From positions 1-64,000 of the forward strand of contig JAGFNK010000118.1 in the NCBI GenBank assembly GCA_025769875.1: a stretch of 64,000 nucleotides of DNA. The letters are read 5' to 3'. Positions within the stretch are counted from its first letter, which is position 1; each line of letters begins with the position of its first letter. Shown here in pieces: positions 32,440 to 43,981 of this stretch. A program made the translations under genes and the position numbers. Below the pieces are notes generated by a model. It worked only from the letters and a program-made list of their open reading frames with translations, was not told the DNA's origin and ran no database searches. The stretch is from Russula earlei (taxonomy: Eukaryota; Basidiomycota; Agaricomycetes; Russulales; Russulaceae).

Positions 32440-35400
32440 CCATTTCACCAGGTATTGGAGTTGCTGGCGTTTTCCTATTCACCGATGGTTCATGATAACT
32501 TCAGGTTCTAGTTGTCCTTCTTCTTCAAGGAGGGGCGGTGGTGGCGTTGCGGAAGTTGTGCCATAGGCTGGTGTGGTTTGGTAGGGTGTTAGTAGTGAGG
32601 CGTGGAAGACGTCGTGGATATGCCATGTCATGGGTAGTTGCAATCGATATGCCACAGGGGAGATTTTCTGTAGAATCTTGAATGGTCCATGTCTTTTGGG
32701 TGCCAATTTGGGGTTAGATATGGTAAGGATAGATTCGAGGCTTCTAGCCATACTTCTTGTCCTTCATGATATATGTCAGCTGGTGTCGGATGGTTCTGTG
32801 CCATAAGGTTGATCGCAGCAATTGCTTGAGCTCGCTTGTTCCGAAGAATTACCATGCGTGTTTCAGTGAATTCATTATTAGTCGGGACCCCAAGCTGTGG
32901 GTGAAGTTGAACTCTGTAGCCAAGCAAGGGCTTCCGATGGCGACATCTTGATAGTACTGTTGGTTCTATTGTTGTATACAGCTGACGCAATCGATAACCA
33001 GTTACTCCAATCGGTTTGGTCATAGGTGATGAGACGGAGATATTGCTCAATCCACTGATTTGCTCGTTCGGACGATCCATCTGTCCTAGGGTGGAATGCG
33101 GTGGATAAATTTTGATTTATGCCGAGACGTGCTGCAAGGGCTTTTCCGAAGTGTGATGTAAAACGTGGGTCTCTATCCGTTATCGCTTTCTCTGGTAATC
33201 CGAACCATCGATAGACATGGTCCATGTATAACTGAGTTATTTGTGGTCCGGTTATGGTCATTACGCAAGGGAGAAATATTGCTGCTCGAGTCGCTCCGTG
33301 GTCAACTATGGTTAGGATGGCGTCATACCCATTACTCTTGGGTAGTTGGGTTATGAGATCCAAAGCAATTTGACGGAATGGTAAGGAGTCTTGGTTGGTG
33401 GGGATGCGGTACAGCGGGATTCGGGATGGGTGTGTCTTGTTTTTATTTTGTTGGCAGGTTGCGCATCCTGTTATGTAGTCTTTAATCCATCGAGCCATTC
33501 CAGGCCACCAATAGCACAACATTGCTTGTTTAATTGTTTCGTCTCGACCTGGGTGTCCCGCAGTTGGGACATCATGGAGTTCTTGTAATAATCGTCGCTT
33601 AATGGAGAGCTCCGGTGGGACCACTATTCTTCCATTCAGTTGCCAGAGTCCGTCGACTTTAGTAATGCCATATGTCTGTGCCCAGTTCTTAAGTAAGGTT
33701 GGATGTCGGCTTTGTGTTTGTTCAAGACGTCCTTTGGTCGATCCTACTAAAAGGGTCTTAATGAAGAGTTTTGGAGGTAGTACCGTCACGTCTTCATTGT
33801 CGTTCTGCCCTTTGTCCTCTGTTGGGGGTCTGGATAGTAAGTCGGCTGCTGAGTGGTTCTTCCCTGGGACGTGTTTAATTTCTAGCCAGTAGTCTTGTAA
33901 TTCTGTGAACCATCGTGCTACTCTTCGGTTTACTTTTCGAGGGTTTTTCCAATAGGTGAGGTTAGCGTGGTCAGTGAGTAGCGTGATGGGGTGCTGAGTG
34001 CCGGCTAGATGTGGGCACCAGTGAGTAAGGGCTTTGATAACCGCTAATAATTCTCTTTCAAAGATATCGTAGTTGTGTTCTGTTGGGGAAAATGTTGCTG
34101 AGTAAAAGGCGATGGGGTGTCGTTTTGGTTTATGCTGTTGGTTTGATTCTCCCTCTTGTGAGAGTATGGCTCCCACGCCATATGCTGACGCATCAGTTTC
34201 CAATGTGAAAGGTCTGGTGTAATTTGGTTGTGTGAGGACTGGGCTTTTACATATTAATGTTTTGAGGGTTTCAAATGCATCTTGTTGGGGTTTGTGCCAG
34301 ATCCATGATGTTGTTTTCTTTGTAAGGTCGAGTAATGGTCGCGCAATCCTCGAGTAGTTGGGTATAAAATATCGGTAGAAACCCGTGAATCCAAGGAACG
34401 CACGTATTTCTGTGGGATTTGTTGGCGTTGGCCATTGTCGTACACTTGCTACCTTTTTGGGATCCATTTGAATGGTATTGCCTTGTAATATTACTCCTAG
34501 AAATTCGATAGTGTCTCGTTCGAATTGACATTTTTCTGGTTTGAGGTATAAATCATGCTTTTGTAATTTGTCCAGTACTTTATGCACATATTCTTCGTGT
34601 CTTGGGTCGTTTTTGGTGGTTGCAATAAGGATATTGTCCATATATATCACGAGCCATCCTTCACGGAGTTCTTCTTCGAAGATTGCATTCATCATGGTTT
34701 GAAACGTGGCTGGCGAATTCGTAAGTCCAAAGAACATAACTGTGGGTTCAAATAATCCTTCGTTGGTAAGGAAGGCTGCCTTCCATTGGTCGCCGTCCTT
34801 AATTCGTACGTTGTTATAACCCCAACGAATGTCAAATTTGGTGAACTTCTCCTTCCCTCTAACGCGATTGATTAGTTGAGGGATGAGTGGCAGAGGATAT
34901 CAATTTCGTATAGTCCACTCATTTAACTTTCGATAGTCTTGTACAGGTCGGAGCTTCCTGTCCTTCTTTTTAATAAAGAAGAAGGGTGCTGCGTACGGGG
35001 ATTTCGATGGTCGGATGTATCCTTTTGCTAAATGTTCTTTTACGAACTTGCAGTAGTTCTTCTTGCTCGCTTTGGGTTAATGGATATATTTTTCCAGGTA
35101 GTGTGGACGGGGCTCCGGGTTTGAGTTGTATAGCATGGTCCCAGATTCGTGTCTCCGGGAATCGTTGGGCAGCTTCTTCACTGAAGACTTTGGAGTGTCG
35201 CTGGTATTGTGTTGGTATAGTAATAGTTTCTGATGTGTTCATGGTGCGGACGACGATTCGTCCGATATATAGATCTCCTTCTTCGGTAGGTGGGTTTTTG
35301 GGTTCTATCGGTTTTTGCCAGGTGGGTGCGCCTTCTACTTTAAGAATGAGTGGGAGGTGTGACGTATCAATCCAACCTCTAGCCCAGTTAATATTTGGTT

Positions 35401-35854
35401 GTACCACAGCGAACCATGGATAGCCTAGTATGGCTTTATGCTCCCCTAGATTAGCCAAAAAGAATCGCATTTTTGTGCGATTTTGACCGGTTTGTACTAG
35501 TAGATCGACATAGAATTGAAGTTTTCCTATTTTGTTTGGTGTGCCATCGACGTTTAGTAATTCGCGAGGTTTTTCCATGCTTTTGATCGGTAATTGGAGT
35601 TCTTGAGCGTATTGTTGGTTGAGAAAGTTTTCGGTTGCTCCAGAGTCAATTAATGCTGTAGCTTCGGCCCTCTTGGTGATGGAGTGTATATAGAAACGAA
35701 TGGTCATTGATTTCCTATTCGACATATACACTTTGTCATCTAATTTCCTAATCCAGGCCGCACGGATTAGGTTGAGAGAAAATCTGAAGATGAGGCTAAC
35801 TTTTCTGCAAGTTCGCGTTTTTGATCTGCAGTGAATGCATTCAGTTGTGCACAT
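32440..35854 (-). pseudogene. Gypsy 2 pol: protease, RT, RNase H, integrase, chromodomain
   Basis: Order on the minus strand: retropepsin (ATALIDSGATENFL near 35650); the linker with WDHAIQLKPGAPS; reverse transcriptase (FFGLTNSPATFQ); RNase H (TLETDASAYGVGAIL); an HHCC-type zinc region ending CATCQQNK; the integrase core (ALDLITQLPKSNGYD, HPRTDGSSERANQW); the GPF-type C-terminus (GPFKILQKISPVAYRL); and a chromodomain (YLVKWAKCPVSDATW). Defects: a frameshift between the protease part and reverse transcriptase near 34960; a TGA near 34900 in the block that normally reads YPLPLIPQL; the catalytic reverse transcriptase motif reading YMDN where YMDD is needed; a frameshift near 32890; and a stop in the chromodomain near 32480. 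The 619-codon piece 32878-34737 is the longest open part. Confidence 0.93.
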
Positions 35855-37657
35855 GTGGCACTAACCGGGTCGGATGGAGTGGTGTCGGCATAAGTGGTTT
35901 CCGTCACGGCTTCTGTCGTAGTTTCCCAATCTATGAGGTTGGCTTGCGAGTTGAGGCGTTTGGGACAGTCGCGCGCGTAGTGGCCGGTTTCACCACATTC
36001 GAAACAACTGTTGTTTCGTTGTATGCATGGTTGAGTATTATTCATTTGGGCTACTTGTCCTCCGAATCCTCGTCCTCTCATTGGTCTGGACTGTCGTGGC
36101 ATTCGCACGCGGTCTAGGTCCATTGGCACAGGTTGATTTGCCATAGTTCGTGGTGCGTTGGATGAATTGAATCAAGGCTGTTCATTATTGTTTGGGGTTC
36201 GCTGAGTGAAGAACGGTTGTCGTTGAGTGTACGTGGGCGGCATACGCCAGTTTCCCATCAGTACACGTGTGGTAGGATTAGCATTTTGCACGCTGTTCAT
36301 AAGCGCATTTCTTAGTTGTTGCGCCTTGGTGACGTTGATAGCCTTTTCTTTTATATCCCATAGTTTTGTGGTATTGGGTGCATGAGTACATCTCCGAGCA
36401 CCGATCGCATCAGGCCTCTGAGAAAGAGGCGTGTGATGGATTCTTCCCCTTGGGTGTATCCGGCTTTGCATGCTAGTCGTTCGAAGTCCAAGACGTATTG
36501 GTCGATGGCGGGCCATTTCATTTTGAGGTTTTCTATAGTTACTCGCGCCCTTTGAGCTTGTTGGGTATCCATAAATTGGGTTTGGAATTCATCTACAAAT
36601 TGATCCCATACAGCGGGGATGTTATCAGTGGCGGGGTTGAGACCGTCAATCCAAGCTCCCATGTCGCGGACCCATCCTTCGACTATAGGTCCTTCGATGC
36701 AGGTGAGGGTAATTGCTACTTTCCATATTGGTGAGTCGAAACCAGGTACGCCTATATTGCTTCGAAAATAGGCTTTTACTCCTTCTATGAACCGCTCAGC
36801 GCAGCTCCGATCTCCGTCAAACGTTGCAGGGAGGTTTCCTGAAACTTTGACGTCGGGATTGATAGGCACTACATTCTGCAGTTGTGGTGCTGGTGCAACA
36901 GGTGCGGGTGGCCCTCCGGGGCCTCCAGGTCCTCCTGGTCCTCCGGGGCCTCCTGGACCTCCTGGACCTCCGGGGCCTCCTCGTCTAAGTGCGTTTTGTA
37001 GTGCTAGTAATATTCGTGCCGGGTCTGCAAGTGGCGGGGCCGCTGGTTGTGGTGCAGCAGTGGCGGCAGGTGCTGCGACTTGAATTACTTGCACTGGTGC
37101 GGCTGCCATGGATAAGCCTGGTGTAGATGTGGCAAAGGAGAGGGTCGTTTGCGTAGTGAGGTCGATGTGAGGGAGCGCGTGCGACGAGTATGGTGGTGGT
37201 GTGTCGAGTGGTGGTATGGGCGCATGGCGAATCTGTTCGTTAGTGGTGGCGTCTTCTTCGACGTCGTCAGTTGACTCTTCTGTGTCGCTAGGTTCTTTGG
37301 TCCATCCTGATTCGAGACGTTCTATGTCTTTTCTTCTTTTCCCTGCGAGTAATCGCTGGTCTTCGGCGAACGAGAGTTCGTAACAATGGTTCTCGAGGTA
37401 GTAGATGGGTACAGTGTTCTTGTTAATCACTTTCCTTCCTGAAGGGCAATAGATGTGGTGTTCGACGAATGTATAGCCTTTATCGCCTTTTGCGACCCAA
37501 AACACGTATGGATTTGCCGGTGCATCGTTGATGGCAGGTGGTGGGACAGAGACGTTACTGTCACTGCTTGTGTCACTTTGATTGTCATCGCCGATCGCGA
37601 CTTCTGTGAGCGCTTGCTCCAGTTTCTCTGGATTCGAGTAGAAGAAGTCAAATCTAA
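35767..37657 (-). pseudogene. Gypsy 2 gag with zinc knuckle, frameshifted
   Basis: The capsid-like part is open at 36351-37505, with an upstream extension towards the LTR; no ATG start was found. It contains a (GGP)n collagen-like tract near 36903-36977, the Gag core (LPATFDGDRSCAERFIEGVK, VDEFQTQFMDTQQAQRAR) and LFLRGL near its end. A one-base shift near 36355 moves the frame, a TGA stands at about 36170, and the zinc knuckle CFECGETGHYARDC follows at about 36010-35970. gag and pol were probably expressed from one message. Confidence 0.88.
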
Positions 37658-37953
37658 TGTCACCGTCACTTGGAGTAGCGATGATAACGAGAGATTTGAG
37701 TAGTGTTCAATGTACGAGTAAGCGTTCCCAATGCTTGTGAGCGGAAATGAGACTACGATTGAGAGGCTACGAGACTAAGAGACAGGAGATTTGACTTGGG
37801 GTCTACATGGTGTGCAAGCTACATGTTATATACGCAGGAACGGGAATACTTCGGCACCACGTCTCACTGCCAGCTCTACGTTTTGCTGGCAAGTTTCGGT
37901 TCTTCTTGAGCTGTCAATGTTAGATTCGTCCAACACGACGAGCTCCTGTGACA
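37658..37953 (-). repeat. LTR of Gypsy 2 (5' LTR in element orientation)
   Basis: Pairs with 31121-31416, seven differences in 296 bp. No clear tRNA primer-binding site follows it inward (TTAGATTTGACTTC). Confidence 0.94.
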
Positions 37954-38121
37954 GTACCAGTCCCTTTCTGGTATTTGCTACTTGTTTGGACCATACTCCT
38001 CACCAACTTCATCCTAGAACTTAGTTGACTCATCTCCAAACTCTTGCCTCGCTCTTGAACTGGATTGTTCAACAGTGAGTCACAACATGAACCACTTCAG
38101 GGTACTGCTCCTTTTGGCACA

Positions 38122-38535
38122 ATGGGGGGCCATGGCATTACAATTCCAATTGTCCTTCATCTGGAGTGGGGCCAGTACCAACAAATCCTCAGTGTGCAAC
38201 CAGCAGGCAATCAGGTGGCACCACCACCACTGCCACCAGCCATCAAGATATCTGTTGAGATTGAACAATGGTTTCAAGAATTCATGGACAACTCATTGCG
38301 CAATACAAAAGGCTTCAAGTTTTTGGAATTTGGTAGAGCACTCAAATCACAAGGCTTCACCCAAATCATGCAGTTATCCCAGAATTTCATCACCATCCAG
38401 GACTTGCAAGGAGTGTTGAAAATTGACATAGGAACAGCCATATTTATCATGGATTATGCACAGGAGGACATTCAACAATTCAAAGAAAGAGGCTGGTGGG
38501 GTAGAAAGAACTTGATTTATCTTGCCAAATTCTAA
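38122..38535 (+). CDS. Small SAM-like protein of unknown function (copy 2)
   Basis: 137 codons, equal to the ORF at 22762-23175 but for one Met/Ile change. It lies between the Gypsy 2 insertion and the outer Harbinger insertion and is untouched by both. Its upstream region is now split from the rest of the partial LTR by 6.8 kb of retrotransposon, so any promoter there is displaced. Confidence 0.5.
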   Translation: MGGHGITIPIVLHLEWGQYQQILSVQPAGNQVAPPPLPPAIKISVEIEQWFQEFMDNSLRNTKGFKFLEFGRALKSQGFTQIMQLSQNFITIQDLQGVLKIDIGTAIFIMDYAQEDIQQFKERGWWGRKNLIYLAKF

Positions 38536-38791
38536 GCAAAAAATCCTAAAAGATAGCATGTTCAAACCAGAATGAAAACTAGATTCTAAATTTAGTGTAC
38601 CAAGAATGAACAATTGAAATGTTGGAGATGTCAAAATTAGTATGTGGTAGCCATGCACTGCAGCTAATGGTAAAGTACCAACCTATTTCTTTTCGAATTT
38701 TCCGGCACGTCACGTTATCTGAAAATGACAAATAAAAGTAGATCTAGAAAAAATAAAAATAATCATAGCGGGGAACAATTCACATACATAA

Positions 38792-38992
38792 GGCCCCATT
38801 TACCAACCGAGAATTCTTGAATCTTGAACTTGAACTTGGATTTCGGTATTTTCCGGGGGTGACAGGAGTCACAGGCGTGATGAACGATAACTTGATTAAC
38901 TAATACGAGTTTCTTTAATTATAATTTCTTTAATTATAATTATGAGCTCTTTCCCACCAGATTTGCAAATTCACTTGTTGTAATTGCATATT
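38792..38992 (+). repeat. Left inverted repeat of Harbinger 2
   Basis: GGCCCCATTTACCAACC start; matches 45464-45664 in reverse with a handful of C/T-type differences. Contains two CTTTAATTATAATT units. Confidence 0.92.
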
Positions 38993-39179
38993 CGTGTGTG
39001 TGAAGTTACTGTAGATGTCCGCGTACTCAGAGTTGACTCAGGAGTCGGTACTCGGCTTTGTTCGGGACTTTCCCTCCATTGTCTTTTTCCATGTATGTGT
39101 GGTGTGCGTTTTTCTCTCGCCTTCTTTTTTTAATCCCCTCTTCCCTCCATACCTCCTTTGTTCAGTACCCCCATCATAC

Positions 39180-40362
39180 ATGCAGACCCGCTCAGCCTCT
39201 GATTCTTCTGTGGGAGAAAGTCAAGCAGATAGTAACACCACATGGACAACTAAGGATGAAGCAGCCTTTTTAGATTTTCTTTTGGAGCATAGGGACGAAA
39301 TGACCTCCAACTCTATGTTCAAGGACCACATCTTCAACGACGCAGCCTCTCAGATCAACCCCCTTCATGAGAAGGGTGGCATCGAGACTGGGAGCACATG
39401 CAAAACAAAATGGAACAGGGTGCTGTATCGTCCACTTCATCCCTTCCCTCAACGCTGATGCCGTCCAACAGTTGAAGACTGAATACAGTATCATCTCCTT
39501 CCTCAAGCTACAGTCTGGGTTTCCCTGGGATGATGAGAAAGGAGTGGATGTAGGGTTAGAAATGGAGGGGCAGTGGGCCGATTTAGTCAAGGTGTGTGTA
39601 TAACTCCTGCTTCTTTAACAATGTCTGACCTTAGCAGAAAAAACCAAGTGCCAAGAAGTACTGCAACAAGGGCTGGTCACATTGCGAGGCTATGGAGTCT
39701 CTCATTGGATCGAAATCCAAAGGCAAAAGTGCCTATCGGGGTACACAGAAAACACTTCATGCAGATTCAGATCCTCCATCCCAGTCAACTTCTCATCTGT
39801 CCCCCAACTCATTCGGATCTCAATTTGATGGTGGTGCGTTTCTCATCAACTTCACTATCAAATGCCTCTCCTCTCACCCTGCTTCTCAGTTCGGAAGCAT
39901 AGATCTGATCACATCTCCGTAAGTGAAACGTCAAGCAAAAAACAAAGGACCGACACTGCGGCATCTGCTGTCGTTGGTATGTCAGCGGTCATGAACAGGG
40001 TCATTGAGTCCTTTGACTCGACTGTGCAAGCTCTCAATGAGCCCAAGCCTGAGCCCGCCCTTGAAGCCACACCCTCACTTGATGAACAACTTGGGAATGC
40101 ATCTACAGGTGCTGTTGTACCTGTGCTTATGACAGTTCCTGAGCATGAGCGTCGGTCGCTGGCAGTCAAAACCCTTGCCACTGATATCAAGGATGGTCAC
40201 TGGCTGCCAACGGGCGACATTGTCCCAGCACTCAGCCTCCTCTCCAATGGCAATATTGCGGATGTTGATAGTTACCTCACACTTGGATTAGATAAGGATC
40301 CAGAATTGCGTGATCTTGCGCGTCAATACATATGTAATATGTTAGCACAAACCAAATTGTAA
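39180..40362 (+). pseudogene. Myb/SANT-like partner gene of Harbinger 2, frameshifted
   Basis: Exons 39180-39419, 39472-39591 and about 39635-40362 correspond to the intact gene at 40807. The Myb/SANT-like domain is well preserved (WTTKDEAAFLDFLLEHRDEM, TSNSMFKDHIFNDAASQI, CKTKWNR). The third exon changes frame near 39830-39860, between the KGWSHCEAMES block and SETSSKKQRTDT. The C-terminal conserved part (RRSLAVKTLATDIKDGHW) is intact in the new frame. It lacks the 33-bp repeat of the inner copy. Confidence 0.78.
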
Positions 40363-40499
40363 TTGTAATTTCAAATGTCATGTTGTCATGTGTTATGTGT
40401 ATGTAAAATAATTTGTCATTGATGGTATCATGCGGTCACAGGGTGGACTGAGTCCGTCTATGCTGACTCAGTCTGCTTGGCGGCAAAGAAAAACTTTCA

Positions 40500-40694
40500 G
40501 GCCCATGATACCAACCGAGAATTCTTGAACTTCGAACTTGAACTTGAATTTCGGGATTTTCCGGGAGTGACTGGTGTGACCAGTGTGATATAAGTGACAT
40601 CGCATATATGATAAACTAATAGGTTTTTTTTTAATATGAGTTTTTATTCGCTTGTGATTTGCATATTCGCTTGTGATTTGCATATTCGCGTATT
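40500..40694 (+). repeat. Left inverted repeat of Harbinger 3
   Basis: GGCCCATGATACCAACCGAG start; perfect match to 43787-43981 reversed, including a run of nine T. Inner part holds two TTCGCTTGTGATTTGCATA units. Confidence 0.95.
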
Positions 40695-40806
40695 CGCATA
40701 TTTGTGTGTGATTGCACATGTGTAAGCCCTTTGTCAGTACCTTCTTTTCACCTTCACTTCGGCGTCACCCCACACTTTATTTTCCTGATCCTGATCATCA
40801 CCTCCC

Positions 40807-42136
40807 ATGCAGACCCGCTCGTCAAGAAGCTCTGATTCCTCTGCAGAAGAAACCCGAGCAGATATCAAGGCAAGATGGACGACTGAGGAGGAAGCCGAGT
40901 TCTTAAACTTCCTCTTGGAGCACAAGGACCAAATGACGTCCAACGCTATGTTCAAGGATCAAGTCTTCAATGAGGCGGCCAGTCAAATTAGGTCCCTTTG
41001 TAAGAAGGGTGGCTTCAAAACTCTGAGCTCGTGCAAGACGAAGTGGCAAAGGGTACGTGTTTCCTCTTTTGACTACACCTCAACACTGACACCGTTCAAC
41101 TAGATGAAGACCGACTGGGACACCATTTCAGCGATCAAAAATAAGTCTGGCATGGCTTGGGATGATGTGACAGGAATGGACATATCAGCAGAAAATCAAA
41201 ATCAGGCAGTGTATGATGAGCTGGTTGCAGTGCGTCTGTAACTCCTGATTTGTCGACAATATCTTACTTTAGTAGGACAAACCAGCGGTCAAGAAGTTCC
41301 ACCACAAGGGCTGGCCACATTGCGAGGCCATGGAATCTCTTGTAGGAACAAAAACCAAAGGCAAACACGCATACCGGGCTTCGCAGCCAACGCCTCGTGC
41401 TGAGCATGCTCCATCCCAGCCAACACCTCGTGCTGAGCATGCTCCATCCCAGCCAACACCTCGTGCTGAGCATGCTCCATCCCAGCCAACACCTCGTGCT
41501 GAGCATGCTCCATCCCAGCCACCTACTCCTGCTCACCTGACCCCCGATTTGTCTCAAGTCGGCGGCAGCAGGAGGGCATCGACTTCACCATCAAATACCT
41601 CATTCGACTTCGTAACCAACAAGCGTAAATCACCTCGCATTGACGATATCCTGATGACCGAAACATCTTCAGCTAAAAAACAGAGGGGTGACACCGTGGC
41701 GTCTGCTGTCATGGGTGTTACAGCGGTCATGAACAGAGTTGTTGATGTCTTCGACTCAACTGTCCATTCTCTTGGTTTCTCCCCGCCCATGCCTGAATTC
41801 GCACCCGCACCCGCACTCGCACCCGCACCCGCACTCGCACTCGCACCCGCACCTGCACCTGCACCCGCACTCGCAGGTGATACTGTACCTGGATTTTTGG
41901 CACTTCCCGAGTATGCACGCCGGACACTGGCAGTCCAACACCTTGCCAGTGATATCAAGGATATCACAAATGGTTGTTGGTTGCCAACTGATGATATTGT
42001 CCCAGCATTATCCCTGTTTGCCAATTGCGGCATCGGAGAGGTGGATGGCTACCTCGCGCTCATATCCGTGGAGTCATCACGTGAGTTTGCACGTGGATAC
42101 ATATGTAATCTGGTGGAGAAAGTGAAGCGAGCATAA
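40807..42136 (+). CDS. Myb/SANT-like DNA-binding protein of Harbinger 3
   Basis: Exons 40807-41052, 41104-41229 and 41276-42136 join in phase to 410 residues. Residues 24-~140 form the Myb/SANT-like domain of fungal and plant Harbinger elements (WTTEEEAEFLNFLLEHKDQM, CKTKWQRMKTDWDTISAIK, KGWPHCEAMESLVG). Then come four copies of an 11-residue repeat (SQPTPRAEHAP), a putative basic nuclear signal (NKRKSP, AKKQR), an Ala/Pro repeat, and a conserved C-terminal module (RRTLAVQHLASDIKD, GCWLPTDDIVPAL). In PIF/Harbinger elements this second protein binds the inverted repeats and cooperates with the transposase. It lies 144 bp upstream of the transposase on the same strand. Confidence 0.88.
41384..41515 (+). 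repeat. Four 33-bp tandem units within the Myb-like gene
   Basis: Unit CAGCCAACACCTCGTGCTGA plus GCATGCTCCATCC, four near-perfect copies, in frame (11 residues each). Absent from Harbinger 2. Confidence 0.95.
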
Positions 42137-42280
42137 GCGATGATTTGTGTTGTTGTGTCATGTATGTGTATCCAAATAAATATTTCACACATTGTGAAAT
42201 TACATGTGATGTGCCAAAAAAAATTTTCTGTCAAAAAGTTGCACGCTTTGTCCCCGTTGTTGTCCCCTCCCTCGCTCAAG

Positions 42281-43642
42281 ATGCCTGATAACCCTCATCA
42301 GCAATGGGTACAATGGCGACGCCAACGGCACCAACGGCTCTATGTCATGTTAAATATGTCAACTGTTCTCCTACTTTGCTGCCAAGCATTACTTGAGCTC
42401 CTTGAACCCCTCTATCGTCCTCCTATCCCATATCACACATCTTCATACACTGGGGCTAAGTGGGTTGAGGACCTACTCACTGGCCATCCAGAGCGCATTC
42501 GGACTGAGCTTGGGGTGCATAAAAAAGTATTTATCATCCTCCAGCGGATCCTCCAACGACTTGGTATCTCATCATCACGACACGTCCAAGTCGAAGAACA
42601 AATTGCTATCTTCCTTTATACAGCTGTCACAGGGCTGCCATCGACACATGTCGGAGAGCGTTTTCAGCGGTCACCCCGCACCATTTCAAAGTAAGTATCT
42701 CTCAGGTTTCTTTCAGATGTCGTCTGATGGATAGCTAGGTATTTTAAAAAAATTCTAGGCGTTCTCTCGAGCCCTCCCTTCTACACCACATTTGTGCGCC
42801 TTCCCGATGCCGATTCACCCCCTCACCCCTTCATCCAAAGCAACCCCAAATTCTTTCCATTTCTTAAGGACGCGCTGGGTGCTATCGATGGTACACATAT
42901 CGACTGTTTTGCCACTGCTGCAGAGCGTGATGCGGCAAGGAACCGCAAAGGAGGTCTCACGCAGAACTGCCTCGTGGGATGCTCATTCGACCTCCGCTTC
43001 ACCTACCTGCTGACTGGTTGGGAGGGTTCCACTGCTGACGCGACACTTTTTCACGCAGCACATCATTCTGATCTTCGTGTCCCAAGGGGGAAGTATTATC
43101 TTGGTGATGCGGGTTTTGCCTCGTCAGATGTACTTCTCACCCCTTATCGAGGCGTGCGGTACCATCTAGCTGAATGGGGCCGTGCTCGCACAAGGTGAGT
43201 CTTTGTTGTCTTACTTTCAAGTTGTCTTACTGATGTTTGTCCTAGGCCACGCACACCCAAGGAGCTGTTCAATTTGCGTCATGCCCAAGCTCGCAATGTC
43301 ATTGAACGCATTTTTGGAATTCTCAAGCGGCGTTTCAAGATTCTCTCACAACCCCGCGAGTATGACATGGGAGTTCAAGCACGCATCCCATGTGCGCTCG
43401 CAGCACTTCACAATCTTATTCGCGCATATGACTCTAGGGAGATTGGCACCTTTGACGACCAAGTGGCTGACCTCCAGATGGACGCACAAGAAGAGGAAGC
43501 GCTGGCTGGTGAACTTGGAACAGGCCCTGTGACGCAGCGTGAGAGGGAGCGAGCAAATATCAGGCGAGATAAAATTGCTGATGACATGTGGGAGCAGTAT
43601 CAGAGAATTCAGAGGGACCGCGCAGAACGTGTTATTGAATAG
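42281..43642 (+). CDS. HARBI1-like transposase of Harbinger 3 (intact)
   Basis: Exons 42281-42690, 42739-43194 and 43246-43642, separated by GT-AG introns of 48 and 51 nt, give 420 residues. An N-terminal helix-turn-helix region (ILQRLGISSSRHVQVEEQ, HVGERFQRSPRTISKYF) precedes the DDE_Tnp_4 nuclease. D187 lies in AIDGTHID, D237 in GWEGSTADATLF and E309 in ARNVIERIFGILKRRF. A charged C-terminal tail follows. The enzyme would cut at the GGCCC ends and insert into 3-bp targets. The two other copies in the window have stops or a changed catalytic residue, so this is the only candidate source of activity here. Confidence 0.93.
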
Positions 43643-43786
43643 TATTTTTTTCAAAAAAAGATTTTCCATTTCCTCTTCAAAAATCTCTCGCTCCGCGTGC
43701 ATGGATCCTGGGCCCTACAGTATGCCTCGGCAACATTCAGCGGACACAAGCGGACTGAGTCAGTTCCCAGTCACGGCTGCAATCAC

Positions 43787-43981
43787 AATACGCGAATATG
43801 CAAATCACAAGCGAATATGCAAATCACAAGCGAATAAAAACTCATATTAAAAAAAAACCTATTAGTTTATCATATATGCGATGTCACTTATATCACACTG
43901 GTCACACCAGTCACTCCCGGAAAATCCCGAAATTCAAGTTCAAGTTCGAAGTTCAAGAATTCTCGGTTGGTATCATGGGCC
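43787..43981 (-). repeat. Right inverted repeat of Harbinger 3
   Basis: Mirror of 40500-40694; ends GGTTGGTATCATGGGCC before TCA. Confidence 0.95.

Larger units (their letters stand above)
31121..37953 (-). mobile_element. Full-length Ty3/Gypsy chromovirus 2
   Basis: Two 296-bp LTRs (31121-31416 and 37658-37953) enclose gag, pol and an extra ORF, all on the minus strand. Target duplication GTACC at 31116-31120 and 37954-37958; the empty site is at 22594-22598 in duplication copy 1. The LTRs differ at seven positions, every one a CG versus CA/TG transition. gag and pol are broken by frameshifts and stops, so the copy is not autonomous now. Confidence 0.95.
40500..43981 (+). mobile_element. 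PIF/Harbinger DNA transposon 3 (inner, apparently intact)
   Basis: 3482 bp, with 195-bp inverted repeats (40500-40694 and 43787-43981) that I find identical base for base. It is flanked by TCA (40497-40499 and 43982-43984). Both genes are open with consistent introns and the transposase keeps its DDE residues. It sits inside Harbinger 2, between that element's two genes. Everything an autonomous element needs is present. Confidence 0.95.

Noticed and set aside
41727..42033. Open frames antisense to the Ala/Pro repeat of the Myb-like gene
   Set aside because: They are produced by the GCACCC-type codon repeat read backwards; the plus-strand gene is complete with introns and a conserved domain.
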